NCBI GenBank assembly: GCA_015231515.1
Contig: JADGBM010000023.1
Span: 1-33,886, forward strand
Reading direction: 5' to 3'
From: Desulfobulbaceae bacterium
GTDB lineage: Bacteria; Desulfobacterota; Desulfobulbia; Desulfobulbales; VMSU01
DNA length: 33,886 bases
The stretch's first letter is position 1. Every line of letters begins with the position of its first letter. Both the position numbers and the translations under genes were made by a program. Positions 23,004 through 30,432 of this stretch are shown piece by piece. The notes below the pieces were generated by a model. That model saw only the letters and a program-made list of their open reading frames with translations, was not told where the DNA came from and ran no database searches.

Positions 23004-24976
23004 AGGTCGGAGAGTTCCTGCATGAGTAGATCGAGTTCAGCCTGAAGGTTTTCCCAATGATGGTAATTTCTGCCTAAACGCTCATCGACCTTTTTAAACT
23101 GAGCGCTTTTTTCAGCAAAGGCGTTCAAGTCCTGATAAAGATCCGGGTCGGCAAGAGCACCTTCGAGAGCCGATTTTTCTTTTTCGAGCTTTTCAATCTC
23201 TTTTTCAACAGTCTCAAGCTTGGTCTTTACAGGGCCAAGTTTTTTGTTTCGGCGATCCCGCTCTAATGCTTTTGCCTGTCGCGCCTCTTTTCCGGAAAGG
23301 CGAGCATCGTTTTTTTGAGACTCTTGTTGGGCTGATTGCGGATGGCTGTTGAGCTGTTCAGCGGCTTTTTTCTGTTGAACTTTCTCAAGGTATTCTGAGA
23401 TTGTGCCATCATACAGATTGGCGGCACCATTTTTTATCTCCAGGACTTTATTGACAAAAGCATCCAGAAACGAGCGGTTATGTGATACAACAAGAATTGT
23501 GCCGTCGTATTGGTCCAAGGCCTCTTGCAGAACCTCTTGTGAAAAGATGTCAAGGTGGTTGGTTGGCTCGTCCATAATCAGGAAATTGGCTGGGGTTGCG
23601 ATCATTTTAGCCAGGGCCAGCCTGCTTTTTTCACCTCCGGAAAGAACCTGTACTTTCTTGTCGACATCATCACCCCTAAAAAGAAAGGCCCCTAAAAGGG
23701 AACGTATTTTTGTAGTGGTATGCTCGACCTCAATCTGTTCCATTGTCTGCAAAACTGTCGATTCAGGCGACAGATCTTTGGCCTGATGCTGGCCGAAATA
23801 GGAGATCATGACATTGTGACCAGTGCGTATGGTGCCTTTGTCCGGTTTATTGATGCCAGCCAGCATTTTAACGAGGGTCGACTTTCCTGCGCCATTAACA
23901 CCGACAATTGCCACTTTGTCTCCGCGGTTAAAGGAGATGTTGAGGTCTTTAAAAACGGTTAAATTATCAAAACTTTTTCGAACGTTTTCCGCCTCAATTG
24001 CGAGGCGGCCGCTCGGTGCGGCGGGCGGGAAACGAAAGGAGACCTGCATCTCAGAATCTTCCAGCTCGATTCGATCCATTTTGCCTATCTGTTTAACTCT
24101 GCTTTGCACCTGTTTTGCTTTTGTTGACTTGGCGCGAAAACGAGTAACAAAACGCATGGTTTGCTGAATTTTTGCTTGTTGATTGTTGTAGGCTGCCCGT
24201 TGTACCTCCAGGCGAATCTCTTTCTCCTCAAGATATTTTGAATAGTTGCCCCGATAAATATTGAGGCGTCCCAGGCTTAACTCCCAGGTTGCTGTTGTCA
24301 GGTTGTCGATAAAGGTACGATCATGAGAAATGATCACCAGAGCCCCATTATAGGACTTAAGGAACTCTTCGAGCCAGGTAAGGGATTCGATGTCAAGATG
24401 GTTTGTTGGCTCGTCAAGAAATAAAAACGAGGGGTGAATGAGCAACAGTTTAGCGAGCATCAGGCGCATTTGCCAACCCCCGCTGAAGTCGCTGCAATCT
24501 TTTGTCATGTCAGATTGAGTAAAGCCCAAGCCGGTCAAAACTTTTTCAATTTTACCCTGAATTTGAAAAAAATCAGAGTCATCGAGTTGGTGCTGCAGTT
24601 CACCTTGCTGTTTCATGAGATCTGAAAAAACCGGGGATTGCGGGTCTGTACTGGAAAGCTGCTGGTTTATGGAGTTCAGTGTCTTGTTCAAAGCAAGAAG
24701 GTGTGCAAAAGCAGTTTCGGCTTCTTGATACAATGTGCGGCCAGGCGGGAAATTGCTCAGTTCCTGAGGCAGATAGCCGATGGTTGCCTGCTTGGATCGG
24801 GTGATAACGCCGAAATCAGTTTCAATAGAGCCGGCAAGCATTTTTAATAAGGTGGATTTCCCAGTGCCGTTAACACCGACAAGGCCGACACGATCCTGCT
24901 CGTTAAGTCGGCCTGAAACATTTTTAAAAAGGTGTTTGTCACCGTATTGAAGGTTTAGGTCTGTGATTTGTATCAT
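23000..24976 (-). CDS. ABC-F ATPase, YheS/YdiF-like
   Basis: A 658-residue duplicated ABC ATPase without membrane segments, the second ABC-F protein in the window. Cassette 1: GVNGTGKST, signature FSGGWQMRL, Walker B FLFLDEPTNHLD. Cassette 2: GVNGAGKST, LSGGEKSRL and FLIMDEPTNHLD. The inter-cassette linker is long and basic (TRFRAKSTKAKQVQSRVKQI), as in the YheS/YdiF group, which places a helical hairpin at the ribosomal E site. The C-terminal 130 residues are a charged coiled coil (ERDRRNKKLGPVKTKLETVE). It differs from the gene at 3555 in linker length and signature, so the two are separate subfamilies, not duplicates. Resistance is not implied: housekeeping translation factors look the same. 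Confidence 0.87.
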   Translation of the reverse strand: MIQITDLNLQYGDKHLFKNVSGRLNEQDRVGLVGVNGTGKSTLLKMLAGSIETDFGVITRSKQATIGYLPQELSNFPPGRTLYQEAETAFAHLLALNKTLNSINQQLSSTDPQSPVFSDLMKQQGELQHQLDDSDFFQIQGKIEKVLTGLGFTQSDMTKDCSDFSGGWQMRLMLAKLLLIHPSFLFLDEPTNHLDIESLTWLEEFLKSYNGALVIISHDRTFIDNLTTATWELSLGRLNIYRGNYSKYLEEKEIRLEVQRAAYNNQQAKIQQTMRFVTRFRAKSTKAKQVQSRVKQIGKMDRIELEDSEMQVSFRFPPAAPSGRLAIEAENVRKSFDNLTVFKDLNISFNRGDKVAIVGVNGAGKSTLVKMLAGINKPDKGTIRTGHNVMISYFGQHQAKDLSPESTVLQTMEQIEVEHTTTKIRSLLGAFLFRGDDVDKKVQVLSGGEKSRLALAKMIATPANFLIMDEPTNHLDIFSQEVLQEALDQYDGTILVVSHNRSFLDAFVNKVLEIKNGAANLYDGTISEYLEKVQQKKAAEQLNSHPQSAQQESQKNDARLSGKEARQAKALERDRRNKKLGPVKTKLETVEKEIEKLEKEKSALEGALADPDLYQDLNAFAEKSAQFKKVDERLGRNYHHWENLQAELDLLMQELSDL

Positions 24977-25118
24977 TGATAATATCTAGGTAAAGGAATA
25001 AGTTTTATAAGTGGCGATTTTTAACGCTAAACTGCTTTAAAAGCAACAGCTAGAATCAGAACTGGCTATTCGATATAATGATTGCGACACTATATTTAAA
25101 AAACTAGAGGAGGTTTTT

Positions 25119-25361
25119 ATGCCAACATTGAACAAAGCTGTCGGCAAACGTGAGACGTTGAATATCCGAATCAAGCCCGAGGAACGGAGCTTTATAGACC
25201 GTGCCGCTCGAATACGAGGAAAAAACCGTACCGATTTCATTCTGGACGCTGTGCGGGTAGCCGCAGAAGAGGCGTTGTTTGATCAGTCGCTCATCTTAGC
25301 CAGTCCGGAAGCCTATGCAAAATTTCTTGCACTACTGGATATGCCCCCCCCCGACCAATGA
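25119..25361 (+). CDS. TacA-like DUF1778 antitoxin, frameshifted near its C-terminus
   Basis: An 80-residue antitoxin of the DUF1778 ribbon-helix-helix family. RETLNIRIKPEERSFIDRAA is the DNA-binding part, and KNRTDFILDAVRVAAEEAL the second helix region. The frame ends in LLDMPPPDQ after a run of nine C (25344-25352). Removing one C restores NERLRKTMQTIAPWEKE up to TGA at 25408-25410, which is how intact family members end, and that tail neutralises the partner toxin. The restored end would overlap the toxin start by four bases. GAGGAGG lies before the ATG, and TATAAT at 25074-25079 could be a -10 box, without a good -35. DNA binding is probably intact; toxin binding is probably lost. Confidence 0.85.
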   Translation: MPTLNKAVGKRETLNIRIKPEERSFIDRAARIRGKNRTDFILDAVRVAAEEALFDQSLILASPEAYAKFLALLDMPPPDQ

Positions 25362-25406
25362 GCGCTTGCGTAAAACGATGCAGACCATCGCCCCTTGGGA
25401 GAAGGA

Positions 25407-25484
25407 ATGACGTTTTCACCACCCGAGCCGTTGACTGATCAGCACGACATCGAGGCGTTTACCTCTGGCGTAGAAAGCCTATAG
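25407..25484 (+). pseudogene. Stub of a TacT-like GNAT toxin
   Basis: From ATG 25407 the frame reads 25 codons (FSPPEPLTDQHDIEAF, then SGVESL) and stops with TAG. This is the typical N-terminus of TacT-type toxins, GNAT enzymes that acetylate aminoacyl-tRNA; intact members continue ESL-[DN]xWL for about 160 residues. Nothing in the next 200 bases, in any frame, matches the rest of the toxin, so about 85 percent of the gene has been lost. The ATG overlaps the restored antitoxin stop (ATGA), the usual arrangement in these pairs. The remaining 25485-25690 contains an unassigned 43-codon open stretch and no other recognisable element. Confidence 0.75.
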
Positions 25485-25690
25485 TCATTCTCCCTTCTGA
25501 AGTTCACCATGAACAAGCAATAAAGGTCGCAGAGTCAGGTCTAATTAGAAATCGACTCGTAATTTCAGTCCTAATCCACTACTATAATGTGAAAAACTTC
25601 CACTCAGTGTAACTATTCGATCTTACCTCAAAATATATAGTTGGGGTATAGGGTGGATATCTCGAATTTGTCTAGCGGAAGGATAAGACC

Positions 25691-26590
25691 ATGCAAAGGA
25701 CTGATAGATTCAATCGAGCTGATAGGATTATCAAGATAGGATTCTGGGCTAACGCTTTTCTGATGATCATGAAGCTTCTGGCTGGCTATTTCGGTAACTC
25801 CGATGCCGTTTTCGCTGATGGGGTTGAGAGTTTTTCTGATTTTGTTGCCTTGTCGGCAGTGATTATTGCTCTGAAAATAGGTCGCAAGCCTTTTGATAAG
25901 GAACATCCTTATGGCCATGGCAAAGCCGAGAGTTTAGCTGCCGTTTTGGTGTCGGTGGTTATCTTTGTGGCCGGTGCAGCAATTTTGTATCAGTCGATAA
26001 TGACCATTCTGGTAGGAGAATATCAAGAACCCAAATTCATAGCAGTCCTGGCCGCCGTGGTGACAATTGTAATCAAAGAGTTACTCTGTCGTTTTTCTAT
26101 GTCGGTCGGAGAAGGGTTGGGGAGTCCTGCAGTTCTCGCCATTGCAAAAGACCATCGTAAAGATGCTGTGACCTCGATAGCTACTCTGATTGGTGTCTCT
26201 GCTGCCTTTTTTGGTTTCAAGATTATGGATCCAATTGCGGCTGGACTGACCTCCTTATTTATTTTCCATATTGGCTATGAAACATTCATGAGTGCTGCCC
26301 ACGAACTGATGGATGGCAAACCGTCGGCGGAGACAATCAACTCTATTAGCGGCATAGCCCTTCAAGTTGAAGGCGTAGATCATGTTCACGAGATTCGCGG
26401 TAGACGATCCGGCCAGTATATTATAGTTGATCTCAAACTTGACGTTGACCCGCAGATGACAGTCAAAGCTTCTCATGATATTGCAACTACAGTAAAAAAA
26501 CGTATTTTTGAACAGTTCAGCGAAGTCGGTGATGTGATGATTCACATCAATCCCAATGGCGAAGAACACGATGATCTGGTTCGGTTATAA
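25691..26590 (+). CDS. Cation diffusion facilitator family metal exporter
   Basis: A 299-residue CDF transporter with about six membrane segments (residues 14-36, 40-60, 83-102, 116-132, 160-178, 180-198) and a C-terminal cytoplasmic domain with HVHEIRGRRSGQYIIVDLKL. The loop KPFDKEHPYGHGKAES is conserved in the family. The four residues expected to hold the transported ion are Glu46 and Asp50 in VESFSD (TM2) and Asp154 and Asp158 in KDHRKD (TM5). The second pair, DxxxD, is the manganese-type arrangement; zinc/iron types have HxxxD there. Manganese or iron(II) export is therefore plausible. No strong ribosome binding site is seen. The channel gene follows 54 bases later. Confidence 0.87.
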   Translation: MQRTDRFNRADRIIKIGFWANAFLMIMKLLAGYFGNSDAVFADGVESFSDFVALSAVIIALKIGRKPFDKEHPYGHGKAESLAAVLVSVVIFVAGAAILYQSIMTILVGEYQEPKFIAVLAAVVTIVIKELLCRFSMSVGEGLGSPAVLAIAKDHRKDAVTSIATLIGVSAAFFGFKIMDPIAAGLTSLFIFHIGYETFMSAAHELMDGKPSAETINSISGIALQVEGVDHVHEIRGRRSGQYIIVDLKLDVDPQMTVKASHDIATTVKKRIFEQFSEVGDVMIHINPNGEEHDDLVRL

Positions 26591-26644
26591 TCGAACACAG
26601 ACTATCTTCAAGGTATCCGCCTGATAAATAATGAGAAAAAATAA

Positions 26645-27511
26645 ATGCATAAAATAAATCGACTGCTATTGGCGGTTTTTATTCTCGGTTGCCTGACCCT
26701 GACCGCGAACAGAGGCTTGACATTGGAAGAGGAGACAGCCAAAACTCAGCCTCAGGCTGAGGATATCCAGCTCATACTTGACGAACTCCAGACCCGAATC
26801 AAAATTTTTTCAGAGGCCGAACAGGAAGATATCGCCAAAGGGTTGAACGTCAGTCTGGAGCAGTTGCGCGAGAGAGCCGAAGTTCTTCAGGAAACCAGAG
26901 CCTTCTACAGCCATCTGCTCCAGGCCTTTTACAAGCATGAATCCCTGCTGCTTGAAAAAAAGGATCTCATGGACAAGATCGCTACCGGGGAGGCCATGGA
27001 AATCGAAGTAGCTCCACCGTACTCCCTGAAATTCCATGACGATTTCAATCTCAAGCTCTCAGAGAGCAAGCACAGCCTGGAAACAGCCAGCTTGTCATTA
27101 TCGATGGCGGCAAAAATTCTCCAGGATGCCAAGGAACGCTACCAGAATGCCAGCGCCCAGGTTCGCTCCCTGAAGGAAAATCTGGACAAGAATAATGACA
27201 GCAAGGAAGTTGTTAACTTGCAGTGGCTGCTTGAACAGGCCGAAAGAGAGGCCGCTCTCGCGGAGGCTATGGTCCAAAACCAAGAACAGATCATGGCCAA
27301 CGTCAAAGAGGAAATTGAGTTATTCGAAATCAAGACCGGTCTCTATCGGCAGATCAGCGCAAGAATTGTGGAGAACATCCATTTCGATCCGGTAGATCTG
27401 GAAAACCAACTGGCGCTAATTGATGAGCGCAAGAAAGAGATGCAAGCCAGGGTTGATGAGCTCAGGAAAGAGCTGCGCCAGGCCAACCGCAAACTGACCA
27501 AGGCCCAATAG
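26645..27511 (+). pseudogene. N-terminal part of an amber-interrupted MscS-type channel
   Basis: A 288-residue frame with a signal peptide (RLLLAVFILGCLTLTANRG, probable cleavage near residue 26) followed by a long periplasmic helical domain with heptad-like patterns (EQLRERAEVLQETRAF, LLEQAEREAALAEAM, RKKEMQARVDELRKEL). Such domains head the large MscS relatives (MscK/MscM type). It ends in TAG at 27509-27511, and the same frame continues without a gap into the next segment, showing that it is the front of a 753-codon gene ending at 28906. The DNA is richer in G+C than the metal transporter gene before it. Whether the stop is an authentic mutation, an error or a recoded codon cannot be decided here. 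Confidence 0.75.
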
Positions 27512-27820
27512 AAAGTTGAACAGAGTTCAGGCGACCTCGATCTGTCCCGGGCAAAGGCCAACCTGCTGGTTACGGAACAATGGCGCCAGGCCTCGCGGAT
27601 CAAACTTGAACAGAGTGAAGACATTCTTCAACAACTCACGACCAGAAAACAGCTTTGGAAACAACGCTATGATCTGGTCAAAGGGGAGATCCCCCGTGAG
27701 GATTTTGCGGACCTGAAAGAAACCTCCGAAAGGCTCCGTCAAAGGCTGCAACAGAGTATTTCCCTGGAGCAGGAGCGGCAGACCAACCTCCAACTGCAAA
27801 TCGGCAAACTGGAAGAATAG
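27512..27820 (+). pseudogene. Middle part of the amber-interrupted MscS-type channel
   Basis: Between the first TAG (27509-27511) and the second (27821-27823 region, codon after LEE) lies an open stretch of about 103 codons in the same frame. It encodes a continuing helical domain: VEQSSGDLDLSRAKANLL, LTTRKQLWKQRYDLVKGE, LKETSERLRQRLQQ and SLEQERQTNLQLQIGKLEE. It has no start codon with a ribosome binding site. Both interruptions sit where Gln (CAG) would fit the pattern, and each needs only one C-to-T change. The segment shows no frameshift, so decay, if real, is very recent. Confidence 0.7.
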
Positions 27821-27835
27821 CTGCAACAGGAAGGA

Positions 27836-28906
27836 TTGGGCCGGGAAGCAGAGAACAATCTTAACGCTCAACAGCAAGCCCTGGTAAAACTGGCAGGAAG
27901 CACTATCAACTTTATTACCGCCCTGACTCACACCAGTCAATTAAATCTACAATTTATTGATGAACTGGAAAGGGTCCAGCGCTCGATATCACTGATAAAA
28001 ATCTCCTCGGACATCATCGACACCATGCAGGGTTGGTGGAAAACAGAACTGTTGGTGGTTGACGATCAAGCCCTGACAGTGGGCAAAGTCACCATCTCCC
28101 TGGCCATCCTGATCTTCGGTCTTGTGCTGGCCGGTTTTCTCAGTCGCCTGGTTCAGAGAAGACTTCTGGTTCGTCTCCATATCAGCACCAGTTCGGCCGC
28201 TATTATCGAGAAATTGATCCATTACACGATTCTGCTGCTGGTTATCATCTTCGCGATGCGGATCGTGAATATTCCCCTGACCGCCTTCACCTTTCTGGGC
28301 GGCGCCATTGCCATCGGCATCGGATTCGGGGCCCAGAAACTGATTAATAATTTCATCAGCGGCTTCATCATCATGGCTGAGCAACCGATCCGGGTAGGAG
28401 ACCTGATCATGATGGATAGCGAGCTAGGCTGGATTGAGGATATTGGCGTCCGCTGCACCATGGTCCGAACTCTAGCCAATATTCACATTCTGGTGCCGAA
28501 CAGTTATTTTCTGGAGAACAACATCATCAACTGTACCCATAACGACAATATCGTCCGTGGTAAGGTGACGGTCGGCGTGGCCTATGGGTCCGAGACTCGC
28601 AAGGTCAAAGAGGCGCTGCTCAAAGCTGCCGGTGAACACGGAGAGGTTCGTAAAAGTCCGGAGCCCAATGTCTGGTTTGGGGAATTCGGCGACAACGCCT
28701 TGGTCTTTGAACTTTATTTCTGGGTCACTGTTACGCAAAGTGCGGGGATCCAAAGTATCTCCAGCGATCTTCGCTTCATGATTGATGAGAATTTCAGGGA
28801 AGCAGGCATCTCCATCGCATTCCCGCAGCGTGATCTGCATTTCGATTCCGGCAAACCCCTGCAGGTCGAACTGTCCCGATCAACATCACGAGGGAAAATT
28901 GATTAG
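27836..28906 (+). CDS. MscS-type mechanosensitive channel, C-terminal part with pore
   Basis: A 356-residue frame from TTG 27836, in phase with the two upstream segments. It holds membrane helices at about residues 88-110 (VTISLAILIFGLVLAGFL) and 130-150 (IHYTILLLVIIFAMRIV), then the MscS pore helix and beta domain: FLGGAIAIGIGFGAQKL, NNFISGFIIMAEQPIRVGD, LGWIEDIGVRCTMVRTL and HILVPNSYFLENNIIN, ending with the alpha/beta C-domain. The Gly/Ala-rich TM3 is intact. AGGA lies four bases before TTG, so re-initiation could give a functional core channel without the periplasmic domain. In an intact gene it would release osmolytes under membrane tension. The upstream metal transporter gene is co-directional. 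Confidence 0.85.
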   Translation: MGREAENNLNAQQQALVKLAGSTINFITALTHTSQLNLQFIDELERVQRSISLIKISSDIIDTMQGWWKTELLVVDDQALTVGKVTISLAILIFGLVLAGFLSRLVQRRLLVRLHISTSSAAIIEKLIHYTILLLVIIFAMRIVNIPLTAFTFLGGAIAIGIGFGAQKLINNFISGFIIMAEQPIRVGDLIMMDSELGWIEDIGVRCTMVRTLANIHILVPNSYFLENNIINCTHNDNIVRGKVTVGVAYGSETRKVKEALLKAAGEHGEVRKSPEPNVWFGEFGDNALVFELYFWVTVTQSAGIQSISSDLRFMIDENFREAGISIAFPQRDLHFDSGKPLQVELSRSTSRGKID

Positions 28907-29128
28907 AGAAAGAGTTAGAATTTGAGAATGTTATTAATGAATATCTATGCCCTTGATGATATAGCAGCCGGCTGTATTTCGAAAAGTTCGAGAGAGATTA
29001 TCATGCGTGCCCCTATTTACCTGGCTATTTTGGGTTGACAAAAACTTAGAATGAAAGTAACTGATTTCTATTGGTTTTTAGATAGAATCAGACACCTAAA
29101 GATTTTCGACACCGCGCATGGCACCCAG

Positions 29129-29265
29129 GCTTGTTGTCAAGAATAAAGATTTGACCCCGGAGGCTCCCGGAGGCTCCGCTTGTTGTCAAGAATAAAGATT
29201 TGACCCCGGAGGCTCCGCCGGAGGCTCCGAATAAAGATTTGACCCTGGAGGCTCCGGAGGCTGAC
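29129..29265. repeat. Three direct repeats of 49/39 bases beside a DruA-like gene
   Basis: Unit 1 starts at 29129 and unit 2 at 29178, a period of 49 bases; both contain TTGTTGTCAAGAATAAAGAT followed by TTGACCCCGGAGGCTCC. Unit 3 (from about 29229) lacks the first part and has one change (GACCCTGG). The end of each unit carries short near-palindromes CGGAGGCTCCG. The array is not CRISPR-like because the units are contiguous with no spacers. It lies 60 bases past the end of the minus-strand DUF4338 gene. The rest of the gene-free stretch, 28907-29128 and 29266-29323, shows nothing recognisable. Confidence 0.8.
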
Positions 29266-29323
29266 CGGGTGAAAGCCAACCTGATGGATGTCGACCTTGC
29301 TTACCTGTTTGAGTAGTTCGTCG

Positions 29324-30193
29324 CTATTCATTACGCAGCCTCTTCAGTGCCTGATTGTGTAAGGCGTAAGCATAGATATCCTTAATCGGAGCGGTGGGGA
29401 TAAGCTGGCCGTTGCGGGTACGACCAGTCGTCTGACCCAGGCGAAGCCAGTTGGCCGCCCGATAACATGTGCCCTGAAAACGATGATCCACGAAGGTCTC
29501 AAGCAGCAAGATTGGGTGGCCGTACTTGGCTTGCCAATCCTTGCTGAGCCGTCTGGTAATCATGCCAAGCAAGTGGCTCGCCAGGCATGGAACCTGTACC
29601 CAGGGCAGGACAAGAAATCGATGGTTGTTGGTTAGGAACTTTAACCGTTCACGGCGCTGGTTGACGTTCCATCCGATATGCTGGTCGCGTGCCGCACAAC
29701 TCCAGGCCGCTGAACCGAATAGCAAACAGGCGAGCGGGCGGCCATGGCGATCAGCAGCCAGATAGGCCATGTTCTCTCCAACTGGTTGCTTGAAACTCAA
29801 ATAGTGGTACTTGGCCAGCAGCCAAGCGAATAAGGCGGAGTGCTTCTTTAAAGAGATATCGAGTAACTGCAAGGGCTGGAGAGAGGAAAGCGGTTCCGTA
29901 ACGGGTGTTGTGTCGTGCTCAATCGGCTTGACTGGCAGATGGCGAAAGCGGTTTGGAGAAAGCATTCTAGGTGCGGGGAGATCGATCACACCCTTATCTG
30001 CGAGTTTCCGTAGGAGGCTTCGGCAGGCAATGTCCTTGAGCTGGTTATTGCTGTTCCGCCAATCCCAGAGTGTGGCAAGTTCACGGCTTAGCCGGTATCG
30101 GCTCCACGACGGATTTTGTCTCCTGAGATCCTGTATGGTAGTAATGTCTTTGGCGGTGAGAGTGCGGCCTTGGATAATAATTGGTGTTTGCAT
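29324..30193 (-). CDS. Orphan DruA-like DUF4338 protein
   Basis: A 289-residue protein of the DUF4338 family, to which DruA of the Druantia antiphage systems belongs. An N-terminal winged-helix-like part (TTIQDLRRQNPSWSRYRLSR, about 15-90) precedes the DUF4338 core: LFAWLLAKYHYLSFKQPVGE, LACLLFGSAAWSCAARDQ, FLVLPWVQVPCLASHLLG, LETFVDHRFQGTCYRAANW and a final GRTRNGQLIPTAPIKDIYAY. The other Druantia genes (large DruE helicase and partners) are absent. Orphan copies of this family occur repeatedly in some genomes next to short repeats, suggesting a mobile or DNA-processing role. The direct repeats just downstream fit that view. No strong ribosome binding site or terminal inverted repeats are evident. 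Confidence 0.82.
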   Translation of the reverse strand: MQTPIIIQGRTLTAKDITTIQDLRRQNPSWSRYRLSRELATLWDWRNSNNQLKDIACRSLLRKLADKGVIDLPAPRMLSPNRFRHLPVKPIEHDTTPVTEPLSSLQPLQLLDISLKKHSALFAWLLAKYHYLSFKQPVGENMAYLAADRHGRPLACLLFGSAAWSCAARDQHIGWNVNQRRERLKFLTNNHRFLVLPWVQVPCLASHLLGMITRRLSKDWQAKYGHPILLLETFVDHRFQGTCYRAANWLRLGQTTGRTRNGQLIPTAPIKDIYAYALHNQALKRLRNE

Positions 30194-30316
30194 GGCCTAC
30201 ATATATCACAGTTGGCCAGCAGAGTCCTGCAAAAAATAACTACATCAAAAAAAAAATCCTGATTTGGTTTTTAAAAGGGTGTTGAATGAGTGTTTTAGGT
30301 GAAGATTTAAAATAAT

Positions 30317-30346
30317 TTGACTCAAAGTGTTAAAAAAATATAGAAT
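30317..30346 (+). promoter_or_regulatory. Candidate sigma70-type promoter of the hydrogenase operon
   Basis: TTGACT at 30317-30322 is followed by TATAGA at 30339-30344 (16-base spacer), overlapping TAGAAT at 30341-30346 (18-base spacer). The large-subunit gene starts 89-90 bases downstream. The surrounding DNA is A/T rich, so chance matches are likely enough to keep confidence moderate. No sigma54 -24/-12 element was seen upstream of the gene. Confidence 0.45.
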
Positions 30347-30432
30347 TAATCCTGTGCAAATAGAAATTTACCCCTCCTAAAAGGTGTGAAGTTGAGTTGA
30401 ATGAAGAAAACATGAGTTCATAAGGAAAAACT

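Noticed and set aside
25119-25484. A working toxin-antitoxin pair
   Set aside because: The toxin is only 25 codons long and the antitoxin tail is out of frame.
25481-25612. A 43-codon open stretch after the toxin stub (contains ILPSEVHHEQAIKVAESG)
   Set aside because: It has protein-like composition but no start codon, and I recognise no family; it could be the tail of a deleted gene or chance.
26645-28906. Pyrrolysine or general TAG recoding in the channel gene
   Set aside because: TAG ends several intact genes in the window, some with a ribosome binding site right after, and no pyl genes are visible. Kept only as one option for testing.
29035-29063. TTGACA with TAACTG 17 bases later as a promoter
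   Set aside because: The -10 box is poor and no gene follows on that strand.
29129-29265. Possible CRISPR array
   Set aside because: Only three units, contiguous and with no variable spacers; no cas genes nearby.
29324-30193. A complete Druantia defence system
   Set aside because: Only a DruA-like protein is present; DruE and the other components are absent.
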